Shown in pieces: positions 11,001 through 22,202 of a stretch of 64,000 nt of DNA. This DNA comes from Nemopilema nomurai. Lineage: Eukaryota; Cnidaria; Scyphozoa; Rhizostomeae; Rhizostomatidae. The notes under the pieces were generated by a model that saw only the letters and a program-made list of their open reading frames with translations, did no database searches and was not told where the DNA came from. The position numbers and the translations under genes were made by a program. The stretch lies in assembly GCA_003864495.1 (NCBI GenBank), contig ML133440.1, positions 234,665 through 298,664 on the forward strand, read 5' to 3'. Numbering within the stretch: the first letter of the stretch is position 1; every line of letters begins with the position of its first letter.

Positions 11001-14000
11001 TTGCTGATTTCAGGTAACAAGCACTGACTTTTAGCAGCAAAATTAATCATATTATTTTTAAGTTGTATAAGCATTCAATAGATTTGTTCAAATGGTTATA
11101 GCTTTTTAGTACGTTTTGTTGGACACATTTAAATTTGTCCGATGCAATGTATACATATAATGATATCATTTTTCAAATTGGGAGGTTTAAAGTAAGGTGA
11201 GGCTAAAATTTTATACAAGCCTCCGTGTACGGTGTTGTCGATACGATATTGTAGATTTATCAGCAATACAGCTCAGAGGCAAAAGGTTTTTTATATTTCT
11301 CCTGGATTCAGAGCTGTTTCAGCCAGTTGTCTCATAAGTATGCCATATTATCTTTATCAAATTGGAATTGCGGAATTTAAATTGGAAAAAAGAAAGCAGA
11401 AGGTTTTTTCTCTTGGAAGCTGTCTTGTAGTCATATAAAAAATATGTAACCTTGTCTTTTCCACTTTTCGACTGTTGCAGCTGCAATTACCGTGACATGT
11501 GCGTTGGCAATAATTGGAGCAAGATATGTGATTAGTCATTTGTTTACAAATGATCGGTATGCAATTATTGTACATGTTAATTTGTTTGATTTGTTTTGCG
11601 ATCAAATGCTGTGCGTACAATGTAGTCTTAATGTGAAAAGTTTTAAACTGCATTGCAAACCAGTAGGCCTATTTCGGGTTATATGCTGTCAATTTGAAAT
11701 GCAAGTATAGATTGAAGTTTTAATCGAAGCGATTCAAGTCAAAGAATTATTGTACGCTGAACTGGTGCAGACATATTTTAGGTATCATTTATGACTGATT
11801 AATTCTAATTGATCTTTTCTAATGTCTGTTTAGCGCTGTGGCTGAATTAGAGTCAAAGGATGCCTTTGTTTTGGGTCCACAGGTGGTTTTCGATGGACTT
11901 CAGGTTGAATTTTCCACTACTTCACTTTTTTCCCATATATACTATGTTAACCAATCTTGTTATCCAACCTTTTATTTATTATACATCAAATATTTTAAGT
12001 TTTTGAAAATTCAAAATTTTTCTTTGTCCTATTGATGCATACCAGTGTTTACAATAATTTACAAAACTGAAATATTACATTCAACTGGCGTTTGACTTAT
12101 TTCCTTCAAGCAACTGAAGATTTAATGCCCATTTGCATTCAGTGTTAAGGATTGTTAATGCCATGTTATTGTTATGTTAATGTTATTACGAGTAAGTTTG
12201 TAAGTTAAGGTTACCTGCTCAAAGTCTTTCTTCCATAACCCCATTTACGTGGTTGATTGCGCATAGCTTTCTATTACTAAAACTGTGCACATCATCTGTA
12301 CCCGCTGTTTAAACCAACCTTTATTTCTTCCGTAGTCTCTTCTATTCCATTCGATCCGTTTATCCACATCATTTCTGCCTCTTGTTTCCGTCAGTTTTCT
12401 GCAATTCAGCCCCAAAATGTTCGCACTCTTCTTACTGCCTTCCTCTCTTAATTCTACAACGTATTTTGTTTTCCTTTCCACAAGCAATGAAATAAGAGAA
12501 ATACTTTACGACTACTTTACAGATTATTCAAGAGAATGTACATGCATTTGGCTGTCTTGTCATTCAGATGCGTGATCGTTCTCTACATATTGTGTTATGG
12601 ATTTTTCTTTCTCCTTTTCAAATCTTAAAGTCTAGTGAAAAATAAAACATTGATTGATTCACATTTTTTGTTAAATTAGAGATCCAATATTTCAATCCAT
12701 AATGTGATTTTCATACAATTTTAGGTAATTGAAATTGAAATTATTATACTTTGAAGGTGATTCTGATGGGGACAGCTCGAGGGATTGGTTATCAAAAATA
12801 TGGCGCATTCATCAATTTCGTCGCTTTCATTTTGATTGGAGTGCCTCTTCTTCTGGTTTTATTCTACGAAGCACACATGGCTTTCTTTGGTAACCTGGCT
12901 GGATCCATTTGTTTTTGTTTTGATATTTTCTACTGCAAGGAGACGATAAAAAGCAACTAGAAGATTATTCCACGTATTATTTGTCAATTCTGTGTCCATA
13001 TCTTTCAGCTGTTCGTGTTTCAGTGTCTGCGGCTGTCTTTTGTCAAGTAAGTTGAAGTTAAAAAAAATCAACTATGGTAGCAGCTTATATGAATGAAAAT
13101 TATTATACTATATTGTAACAGACCATAATCTTTTTGTCTGTCAGCATTTAGTGCCATTAGCTGGTATACAACCTCCAACATGGCAAGAGGCCTGTTTTAT
13201 ACATGCCAAAAGTCACAAGACAAATCGACAATGAAGATTATTTTACCTCCTTCAGATACTTGGACTATCAATTTTGCTTTACAAATCTGACTGGACAACA
13301 CTTTCAAGTATGGTAAGCTCATAAGAAAATGATCTTCTGCTTTCTTTGTTGCATAAATAAATCTTAAAATTTAAGAGAGAGGAAAGTGCCGTGTCGAGAA
13401 CTTTGTGTTCAATGATGCTCACTGCTACAAGTTCTTTTTTGAAAAACAATTTTGAAATCTTGGAATAAGAACGGAACTACTACAATTTTTAATTTATAAG
13501 CTCCCATTGATTTTTATGAATTATCACTTAGGCAAAAAAGAGGGGTCGTATTTCCTTAGAAAGGAGCCTGTCCGAGATTGCAGAAGATGCTTTGAAACTC
13601 AAAGGTAACTTTATCATTCTCAGAAATATGTTACCAGCCTATTTAGCAGATATATATATATATGTATGAGTTCTATTTCTTATACTATCAGGCAATCTGT
13701 ACTTTTGATTATAGCCAAAGCCTTACATCATAGACAGTAAAAGTCCCAGTATAACATTATGAAGAATCCTCCCAGCATTTGCACTTATAAGCCAATATGA
13801 AGATTTTTATGGCATCAATGCTTAACGTCAGCTTTTCATTTCAGACTGTCAAGTTAATGATTCAGACGAGAGTGAAGGCTTCTTGCAAATAGAGAATCAG
13901 AGAATCTGAAAGCAAAGGATTCGACGAAAACTCCTTCCGAGGCAGACACATTGGTTAAAGTACTAACTGTGTGTTTTTTCTTTTCGTTGGTTCTAGCTTC

Positions 14001-14025
14001 GTTAATAACGAAAATATATCTTTGA
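8035..14025 (+). pseudogene. MATE/SLC47-type transporter copy B (three or more indels)
   Basis: Exons: e1 8035-8468, e2 8733-8775, e3 9127-9171, e4 9460-9557, e5 9847-9944, e6 10085-10198, e7 10518-10585, e8 10905-11013, e9 11481-11556, e10 11834-11903, e11 12757-12889, e12 13009-13046, e13 13256-13307, e14 13560-13604, e15 13845-14025. The product would be a 12-13 helix drug/cation antiporter of the plasma membrane or an internal membrane. Lesions: a missing T in e1 near 8299 (shared with F), a missing T near 8453, and a missing G in e15 near 13888 giving a stop at 13907-13909 before the last helix. The sequence is a mosaic: F-like up to about 8930, E-like to about 10000, C/F-like near 10100-10330, then D/E-like. 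If the indels are sequencing errors, this is a working gene. Confidence 0.8.
11935..12438. mobile_element. ~500-bp insertion in intron 10 of copy B
   Basis: Intron 10 is 853 bases here but only 373 in copy C. The extra segment is shared with D and E and absent from C and F. Its right edge abuts a CCTTCCTCTCTTA-type stretch that is single in C and F, and in D a similar stretch also occurs at the left edge, as a target-site duplication would look. It contains an AT-rich part with repeated TTAATGTTATT-like words and an open 80-codon minus frame at 12245-12487 that I do not recognise. It is probably a non-autonomous or truncated transposon; the left edge in B seems trimmed. Confidence 0.5.
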
Positions 14026-15003
14026 TTAGGAGCTAGTTAGCTTTCTCATGAAACATGTCTTCATTCATGATCTCTGATATGATCTTTAATACAAATGGTC
14101 CTCTACTTTTTTTGCATGGCCTAAGTCAAAATTCCGCTTGAAAGAGGCTTGCTTTTTAGGGGTATGTCTTTTGCTGAAAATTTCACCTTTATCGATGCAT
14201 CATTAGCTGCAGAAAGACACAGGACATAAGCAGATACTACATTGTGTAGCTAGATGACGGGCAACCGAAAGTATTATTGTCTCTATCAAAAAAGCTAGAG
14301 AGGCTCCGAGCAGATACTGAGCAAGCTTTAAACGCGACTATTACAAAGGTATAATTTTTGCGCTTCACCGGCAATGCTAAAAACAATCAGGAGAATCTGT
14401 GACAATGCTAATTTTCTCAGCAAACGGATAATAATTAGAGATGAACTGATGCATGCAAAGGAAAGTTGGTCGGTAAATGTTACGGATTATTGGTTGATGC
14501 GTATCCTGGTTTTATATCTCATTTGCTCAAAATCAACAAAATCATATTGATAAAACAGCTGAAATTCACAGTATATAACTGCAAACTGAGATAAATGAGA
14601 CGAATTTGTTTTGTAAAGTCCTAATCTTCTCTTTCTGAAGATAGCTTGAAATAATAACGCAACTAGTACTAGTTTTCAATGGATTACACATTAGCTAAGT
14701 AACTTGCTTTTGGACCAACATAAAAAGTGAACTGGCCGCTTTTGCCCCGAGTACCCAACTTCCCCGTCCTTTAACTTTCCGAGCTTTGTGGTAAGGATTC
14801 GTATACGACAACATTGTTCGCGAAACAAACTTTCTTTTGGTGCCTCAAGGAGTTTGCTCCGATTGCGCTGCATCCATTTTATTGTCGAGTGGAGTCAAAG
14901 CTGTAAGTTAGCTGAAACTGGCACTCGGGAAAACTGATGGCAATGGGCGTGTAGGGGTCTTTATCCTTTTTTGGTTGCTGTTGTCAAGAGCGAATTGGAT
15001 TAG

Positions 15004-15047
15004 CCAATGTGATTACATCTCTAGTCAGAATATAATGCGCATGCACA
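15004..15047 (+). promoter_or_regulatory. Promoter-like cluster: CCAAT box and NRF1-like palindrome (B-C spacer)
   Basis: CCAAT lies at 15004-15008 and TGCGCATGCACA at 15036-15047, with spacing identical to spacer A-B. Proposed to drive copy C; motif evidence only. Confidence 0.3.
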
Positions 15048-18000
15048 ACGGCCTCGATGCGGAGGGGATGAAGAATTGAGAGGTATTTATCTGAAACCGC
15101 TAATTTGGTGGTATTGAATCATTTCCCACAATTGTCTTTTAGTGACTTGAAGGTCCAGCTTTAGCCTTTGCTAATTTCCACGATGTGATATTTACCACTA
15201 TTCCGGCTGCTAGACTCAACACGCAATTTCGATCCATTTCCACCTCATCGAATTGGAGAAAGACACATGAATCTCGCAAACAGATGGGAAATATTTGCTT
15301 TTCATTTCAAATTTGTTTCAAGAATCCCGCGAAAGTTTTTTAGGCATAAATCTTTCACATCACTGTTGCGTTAGGGGTGCAATTAGTGGTTGATTATATC
15401 ATTCGGATGGGTGAGTACAATGCCATTATTTTTGTTGTCTGCCAAAGACCATGCGAATTACGGATTGGAGCGACATCAGGTCAATACAGCGATGGTCAGA
15501 AATGGACAAGGTATGTTTCGATACTTTACATGCAACCGGGCATGTTCCTAGATGTGCTCTTCGAATAACTTTGTGTGACGGGCAAATTCAAACAGCTTAA
15601 ATAAAGGCCACAACTTACTCTTTAATGCATGCAAAAGATCACAGTTACTGAATGTCTCCACATTCGCTAGAGTATCTTTTGCTTACCACCAACTCAAGAA
15701 ATAAATTGGCCTCACGCGAATGGTATGTGCCAACATAAAATAGAAAAGCAAATACACGTGTGTTTGCTAACTTATATGATCAAGAATCAAATACTGTTAC
15801 TTGGCAATGCAAGACAAGCAGGAAACAAGTTTAGTTATGTCTTAAAGCTTAGTCTGCAATTACTGTTAATTGCAAATACACATGATTGGCACACCGAAAT
15901 GAAGAAATGATGCCTCCAAAGCTTTTTCTGCCCAGCATCACGAACTAAAGTATTGGTTTTTCTCCGTGCGCAGGATATGCCTTTCAAGACCTCTCCTCGC
16001 TATCAATTTCTTTAATGGGTAGACCTCGGTAATAAACTTTTTGGTGTAAAATGTACTTTAACTTTCGCTGTTTCTGTTAAATGAGTAGCTTGATTGGCCA
16101 AGAAAAGGAAAGTCATCATCTACCTGTAGTACAAGGCCTGCCAAATGTCCTTGGAACACCTCAGTATTTTCTCTGGTTTTTGCATTTTTCATTTCTTTGA
16201 CACGCCACAAGCTGTTAATCCCCCTCCTCCCCCCTAAAACAATGTTGGTAACAAAGTATAGCATCCAGTCAATCTGGGGAAAAGTTTGGTGTAAAAGCAG
16301 CAACACAACATTGTTCGAAAGGGGGGAGGAGTGAGTGAACGCGAGTCAAAGAATTGTCGCAAATGTGACAACAATTTTTGCAGGCTCAAAAAGCAACGCT
16401 CTATGTACCGCATGCCATTGTTTGCACAAACACCAACCATCCATGCATTGGTCGCATAAGCTTTTGTTCCCCATAGCCAACTAGCGTAAAGATTAATAAA
16501 TCTTTGATAAGGCACCATTGTCTGTTCATAGCAAATCGTCGGAAGCTGGTCACTGGTCATTTTGTCCTAAAACTCGAAAAATGGAAATAATTTGCATAAC
16601 AGTTACACTCCTATCATCCCCTTTGAACACACTTTGAAACTAAAATCATATAATGAAAATGAGACAAGTTTTTCTACAACCATATCGATACGTATGTTAT
16701 CAAGGGTGAAACCAGTTGTTGGCAAGCGCTAAAGAATCTTTTATCCAAAGGAATTTGTCAATCAATTATTGCGTGTGAGTCAAATTATTGCGTGTGCGTC
16801 AACCAGCGCATTGGTCACACAAACGTTGCTCGCCACTTTTGTCTAAATATAATTTAAAAATTCAGCAAACACTGAGCTATGCAAAGAGAAAAAATATTGG
16901 TCAATTCTATACCACACAAATGAAAATTAAAAGATTTCTTCAAAAGATCCCTTTCGTGATACCCCCTCGCTCGCAACCCCCTATATTTAGATAAATCAGA
17001 GTACAATCTCTGAGCTGATTAACATTGTCAGATCTTCTATAACGATTTAATGATCCAAATTATGATAGTATTCTGATAAACTGCATGCATGTGAGAATGG
17101 GACCCTAAATTGGCCAACCCCCTTCTATATTTGAGAATGCTTCTATTACCATTCCTCATTGAGTACCTTCACTTGGCATTCCACCTGAAATTTTAAATGC
17201 ATTTATGCAATCATCTCATGCCTTCCTATCTGTCTAACCATACAGTTAGGGGGCGTATGCACTCCTAATTTGCAGAGCAATTATTATTTTCTACTGAATT
17301 TTGCGCTTGAGGATATGGATTAAAGGTATTGGCGATAGTTCCCTCCCCTGCTACAACGCAATGGAGCACAAACGTAAACTCAATTCTTTTCTATACTGCA
17401 CAATGTTCCCTGGACTTCAATAGGATCAGATCTTCCGCCTTTGAAAAACTGCACTCGCTCTTAAAAAACTTGTTTGTGATCCCGTGTATCCTCTCCGCTA
17501 TGTAAACAATTTCTACCGTAGCTCTATGAGCGAGCCTCATTTAAATGCCTCAGTTTTAATGTACATTCGTAGAGACATAAAGTTAGATTTTGAGAAAATA
17601 ATCGATATTTATGCATCAAGACATTCCAGGAGAATGCTCTTTATCAACCCCCTTTGAGGCGATGAAATGAATATTATACTGAGACTTTCATTGTTATACT
17701 CGTGGCTTCCTTGTTAAATGCATGCTCGTGTTTATATTTGTGTTTTGTTGAAAAATCTTTAGATAAACAGTAGAAGATATAAACTTTCCTCGTGTTTTCT
17801 TCACCCGATTGTACACAGTCTGTCGCTAGCAGATGCGATGGGGATGTGGCTTGGCTTGCTAATTCAAGTTATAAACTTAAAATGGAGTGGCATCTGAGCC
17901 AACTTGGTTGACTCTCATTTTTTCTTACGCTCAAAAGTCTCCTAGAGACAAATTTAAGGATTCTAAACCAATTAAAGACCTCATGAATGGCGAAATCGCA

Positions 18001-19089
18001 AGAGGTTACGGAAGCTTTGCCCCCTGACCCCTTGACCTCCACCACCGCCCGGCCTTTGACCCTTGGGGGCTTGCAGATCCCAGAGCCCCAAATGTATTAA
18101 AGTATTCGGCACGCAATATACACTTTACGCAATTTTAAAAAGAAGTCATCCCTTACGTGCCCCCCTTTCTAACAATGCTGGACCCAGCACTGGAGGTTGC
18201 GATTTTTCTTACATACATGCTGGCTATATCTTGATATGTTACTTTACTACGGCAAAAGGGAGTGCCATATTAATGATGACCCTTTTTCAAAACTAATTTC
18301 GCCACTTTTTGATGCATTGGGATTCATTACTGAATTTGTTCACTCCCTTCTATTCCACAAGACTGCGGAAACTTAGTTTTTGCAGGCTGAAAAAAGTTTT
18401 GCAACCGACGCTCCTTGTAGTATGCAAACGACGGAATATGACGAAAAGCTGATAAAATTAATAGCCAGCTGTTGATTCAGAGGCACTGGAGGATTGTAAG
18501 AAGCGCACATGATTGTTCTTTGCATCATGTAAATAACAGTCTACATGAAAAATAACAGTTTGCTTTATCATACAAAGAATAGATTTTGCGAGTAAATATA
18601 GATAGAATCCAAGAATCCTAGATTGAAAGAAGACCTAGCATAAATCTTTCTTTTACTATACCCAGAGAGTGTGACATCCCTGTTGTGTTGGAGAACCCAT
18701 TGATGGTTGAATATTTCATTCGGATGAGTGAATCCCTTGTGAGTTCAATACCATTATTTTGTCACTAAAGGCCAGAGAATATGTGAGCTACGGATTGAAG
18801 AGTCGCCAGGTACATACAGCGATGGTCAGAACTGGACAAGGTATGTTTCGATACATTACATGCAACCGGGCATGTTCCTAGATGCACTTTTCGAATTAAT
18901 TTGTGGGAGGCGCAAATTCAAACAGCTGTCACATTAAATAAAGGATATTCCTTGCGAAGGATATTCCTTTCAAGACCTCTCTTCGCTATCAATCTTGTTA
19001 ATGGGCAAACTCCGGTAAGAAAATGTTTGGGTGTAAAATGTACGTTAACTTCCGCTGTTTCTGTTTATAAGAAGCTTGATTGGCCAAGA

Positions 19090-19541
19090 CAGGAAAGTCA
19101 TCATCTATCTGTAGTCTACTTCTTCTTCAAGTGCCTTGTCCTTTAAGGACGTTGACGATCGTAGACCTCCAGTTCAAACTATCTTTAGTTGTCATCAGCA
19201 AAACCTGGCTCTCTACCTTCATCCATTTACTTAAGCTGGTAATGTAAGTAAGTCTTTGCCTTCCCCTGGCCCTTTCCCTTCGATCTCCCTAGTCACACTA
19301 AGATGCACTAACACTTCCTTGCGCATAACATGCCCCAAAAATTCGAGTTGCCTCTTCCGGATCGCCCTCAGAAGGGTGCGCTTAGTCCCTGCCCTCTCGA
19401 GAACCTGATCATGCGTTTTCTTCTCTATCCAAGATATTCTTAACATTCTCCTATAGAACCACATCTTTTCTCCATTGCTTGGGATATCGTCCACCACTCG
19501 CTACCATATTTGAGGATGGATAACACATAGCAGTTCAGCAC
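19090..19541. repeat. First copy of a 452-bp exact duplication at a contig join
   Basis: The 452 bases before the N at 19542 are repeated exactly after it (19543-19994). Every other long spacer has this stretch once. It spans the retrotransposon tail. The best reading is two overlapping contig ends placed side by side rather than a real tandem duplication. Confidence 0.95.
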
Positions 19542-19542
19542 N
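19542..19542. other. Single N: contig join
   Basis: The only ambiguous base in the window. It sits exactly between two identical 452-base copies. Order, distance and even adjacency across this point are not proven by the sequence. Confidence 0.97.
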
Positions 19543-19994
19543 CAGGAAAGTCATCATCTATCTGTAGTCTACTTCTTCTTCAAGTGCCTTGTCCTTTAAG
19601 GACGTTGACGATCGTAGACCTCCAGTTCAAACTATCTTTAGTTGTCATCAGCAAAACCTGGCTCTCTACCTTCATCCATTTACTTAAGCTGGTAATGTAA
19701 GTAAGTCTTTGCCTTCCCCTGGCCCTTTCCCTTCGATCTCCCTAGTCACACTAAGATGCACTAACACTTCCTTGCGCATAACATGCCCCAAAAATTCGAG
19801 TTGCCTCTTCCGGATCGCCCTCAGAAGGGTGCGCTTAGTCCCTGCCCTCTCGAGAACCTGATCATGCGTTTTCTTCTCTATCCAAGATATTCTTAACATT
19901 CTCCTATAGAACCACATCTTTTCTCCATTGCTTGGGATATCGTCCACCACTCGCTACCATATTTGAGGATGGATAACACATAGCAGTTCAGCAC
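19543..19994. repeat. Second copy of the 452-bp exact duplication
   Basis: Identical to 19090-19541; it continues without a break into the rest of the retrotransposon fragment. Confidence 0.95.
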
Positions 19995-22202
19995 CCTAAT
20001 CCTGAGTGACATGGATATCTTGTTATTTTTAAAAATACTTCCTATTCTTTCAAATGCCTCTTTTGCCATCCCAATTGACTTTCTGATTTCAGGTTCACAA
20101 ATACCATCCGATGTTATCGTACTACCAAGATAGTTAAATTTATCTACTTGCTTTGCAGGTCTGTTATCAATGACTAAATTACATTGTTTTGGTGTGTGGT
20201 CTTTGCTAATAACTATACATTCAGTCTTTTTGCAGTTTATTGACAAACCATACCCTTTACTAGTATCTACAACTTTATCTAATATTTCTTGAAGCTTTTC
20301 TTGTGATCCCGCAATAAATGCTGTGTCATCCGCATATTTTAAGTTGTTAGCATTTTTCCCCCCAACAGCTACCCCTTGAAATGGTGCTATTTTTCTGAGA
20401 ATAAGACAAAGAAAGAATCCTAGGAAGAATGAGATCCTTGAACCTAGCATTCTTGGTACAACCATCAACCACCCACGAAATGGTCGTGTAAGCTTTTTCT
20501 CCCCATAGCCAAGTAGCGTAAAGATCAATAAATCTTTTTTTAGACACCATTGTCTGTTCATAAATAAACGTCAGAAGCTGGTCACTGGTTACTTTGTCCT
20601 ACAACTCGAAAACAAGGCAGTAGTTTGTGATTCATGAAAATGATTTGCGTAACAGTGGCGTACCCTGAGCGTAAGAAGAGGATTTTTACCAGATGGTTAA
20701 CCATTTTGAGAATAGCGCCTCGCATTCCCATCATGGCCAAACAGAACATCGAACATAAAATTTTTTAATAAATATATCACATGTTTTACTATAGCCATAT
20801 CGATACGTTTGTTACCAAGGGTGAAACAAAATGTTGCAAAGCCCTAAAGAATCTTCTATCCAAAGGAATTTGTCAATCAATTATTGCGTGTGAGTCAACC
20901 AGCGCATTGGTCACTCAAAAGTTGCTCCCCCCATTTTTATCCAATTATAATTTTAAAATTCGGCAAACCCGTGAGAATTAGGTATTGGTAAATTCTATAC
21001 CACACAAATTGAAAGTAAAAGATTTATTTAAATCAATAAGAGTACAATCTCTGAGCTGATTAACATTGTCAGATCTTCTATAACGATTTAATGGTCCAAA
21101 TTATGATAGTATTCTGATAAACTGCATGCATGTGGAAATGGTACCCTAAAATGGCCAACCCCCTTACCTTCTATATTTGAGAATGTTTCAATAAACATTC
21201 CTCATTGAGTACCTTCGCCTGGCACCCCACCTGAAATTTGAAATGCATTTATGCAATCATCTCATGCCCTTCTACCTGTATAAGCAAACAGTCAATGTCT
21301 TCTTCTACTTGTTTGAATCCATACTTTGAGGACTCCTGCTGGGATACAATTCAGCTAGGGCATGCGGATCGGCAACTCAGTAATTGGTCATGCGACTTTG
21401 CTTCCTTTTCTATGCTCTATGTTGTAAATGAAAATATGGAGCAATCACTCAACAGCATGATAGATTATTCACTGATACAACCATCCACTTTATATTCCTG
21501 TAAGCGAGGAGGTTATGATTTTCCTTCATACATGTTGGCCATAACTTGGTATTCGGCACGCAATATACACTTTACGCAATTTTTAAAAGAAGTCATCCTT
21601 ACGTCCCCCCTTTCTAACAATGCTGGATCCGGCACTGGAGGTTGTGATTTTCTTACATACAAGCTGGCTATATCTTGATATGTTACTTCACTACGGCAAA
21701 AGGGAGTGCCATATTAATGATGACGCTTTTTCAATTCTAATTTCTTAATGCATTGGAATTCATTACTGAATTTGTTCACTCCATTCTATTCTAAGAGACT
21801 GCGGAAACTTAGTTCTTTCAGGCTGAAAAACGTTTTTTAACCGACGCTCCTTGTGGTATGCAAACGACGGAAGATGACAAAAACGCAGAATAAAATGAAT
21901 AGTCAGCTGTTAATTCAGAGGCACTGGAGGGTTGGAAGAAGCGCACATGATTGTTCTTTGCATCATGTAAATAACAGTCTACATGAAAATAACAGTTTGC
22001 GTCTTCATACAATGAATAGATTTTGCGAGTAAATATAGATAGAATCCAAGAATCCTAGATTGAAAGAAACCTAGCATGCCCAATATGGCAAAGTCTTTCG
22101 TCAGTATAGATTGGGTGCAATTTTAGTTCTTTAAAAGGTACTGCCCTTAAGCGGAGTTATACTTAATACTAAAGAACATTCTATGCAGAAATTCATTTTC
22201 AG

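Larger units (their letters stand above)
19120..20390 (-). mobile_element. 5'-truncated non-LTR retrotransposon (RT fragment), spacer B-C
   Basis: Same insertion and same motifs as in spacer A-B. The frame from the Tyr-Ala-Asp-Asp motif to the shared frameshift is open for 222 codons (19893-20561, including upstream spacer sequence that is not RT). The tail ORF occurs twice, at 19231-19497 and 19684-19950, because of the duplicated contig end; the true element is about 820 bases long. Confidence 0.85.
14026..22202. other. Long intergenic spacer B-C with an assembly join
   Basis: It has the same layout as spacer A-B: 3' flank; a 441-base segment (14134-14574) that A-B and E-F lack; promoter-like block; sub-block a (about 15310-18640); and sub-block b (about 18650-22200). 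Up to about 18200 it matches spacer D-E; from about 20000 it matches A-B and E-F. The switch interval contains the N at 19542. I see no supported host gene. The retrotransposon fragment is lengthened by the duplicated contig end. Confidence 0.8.
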
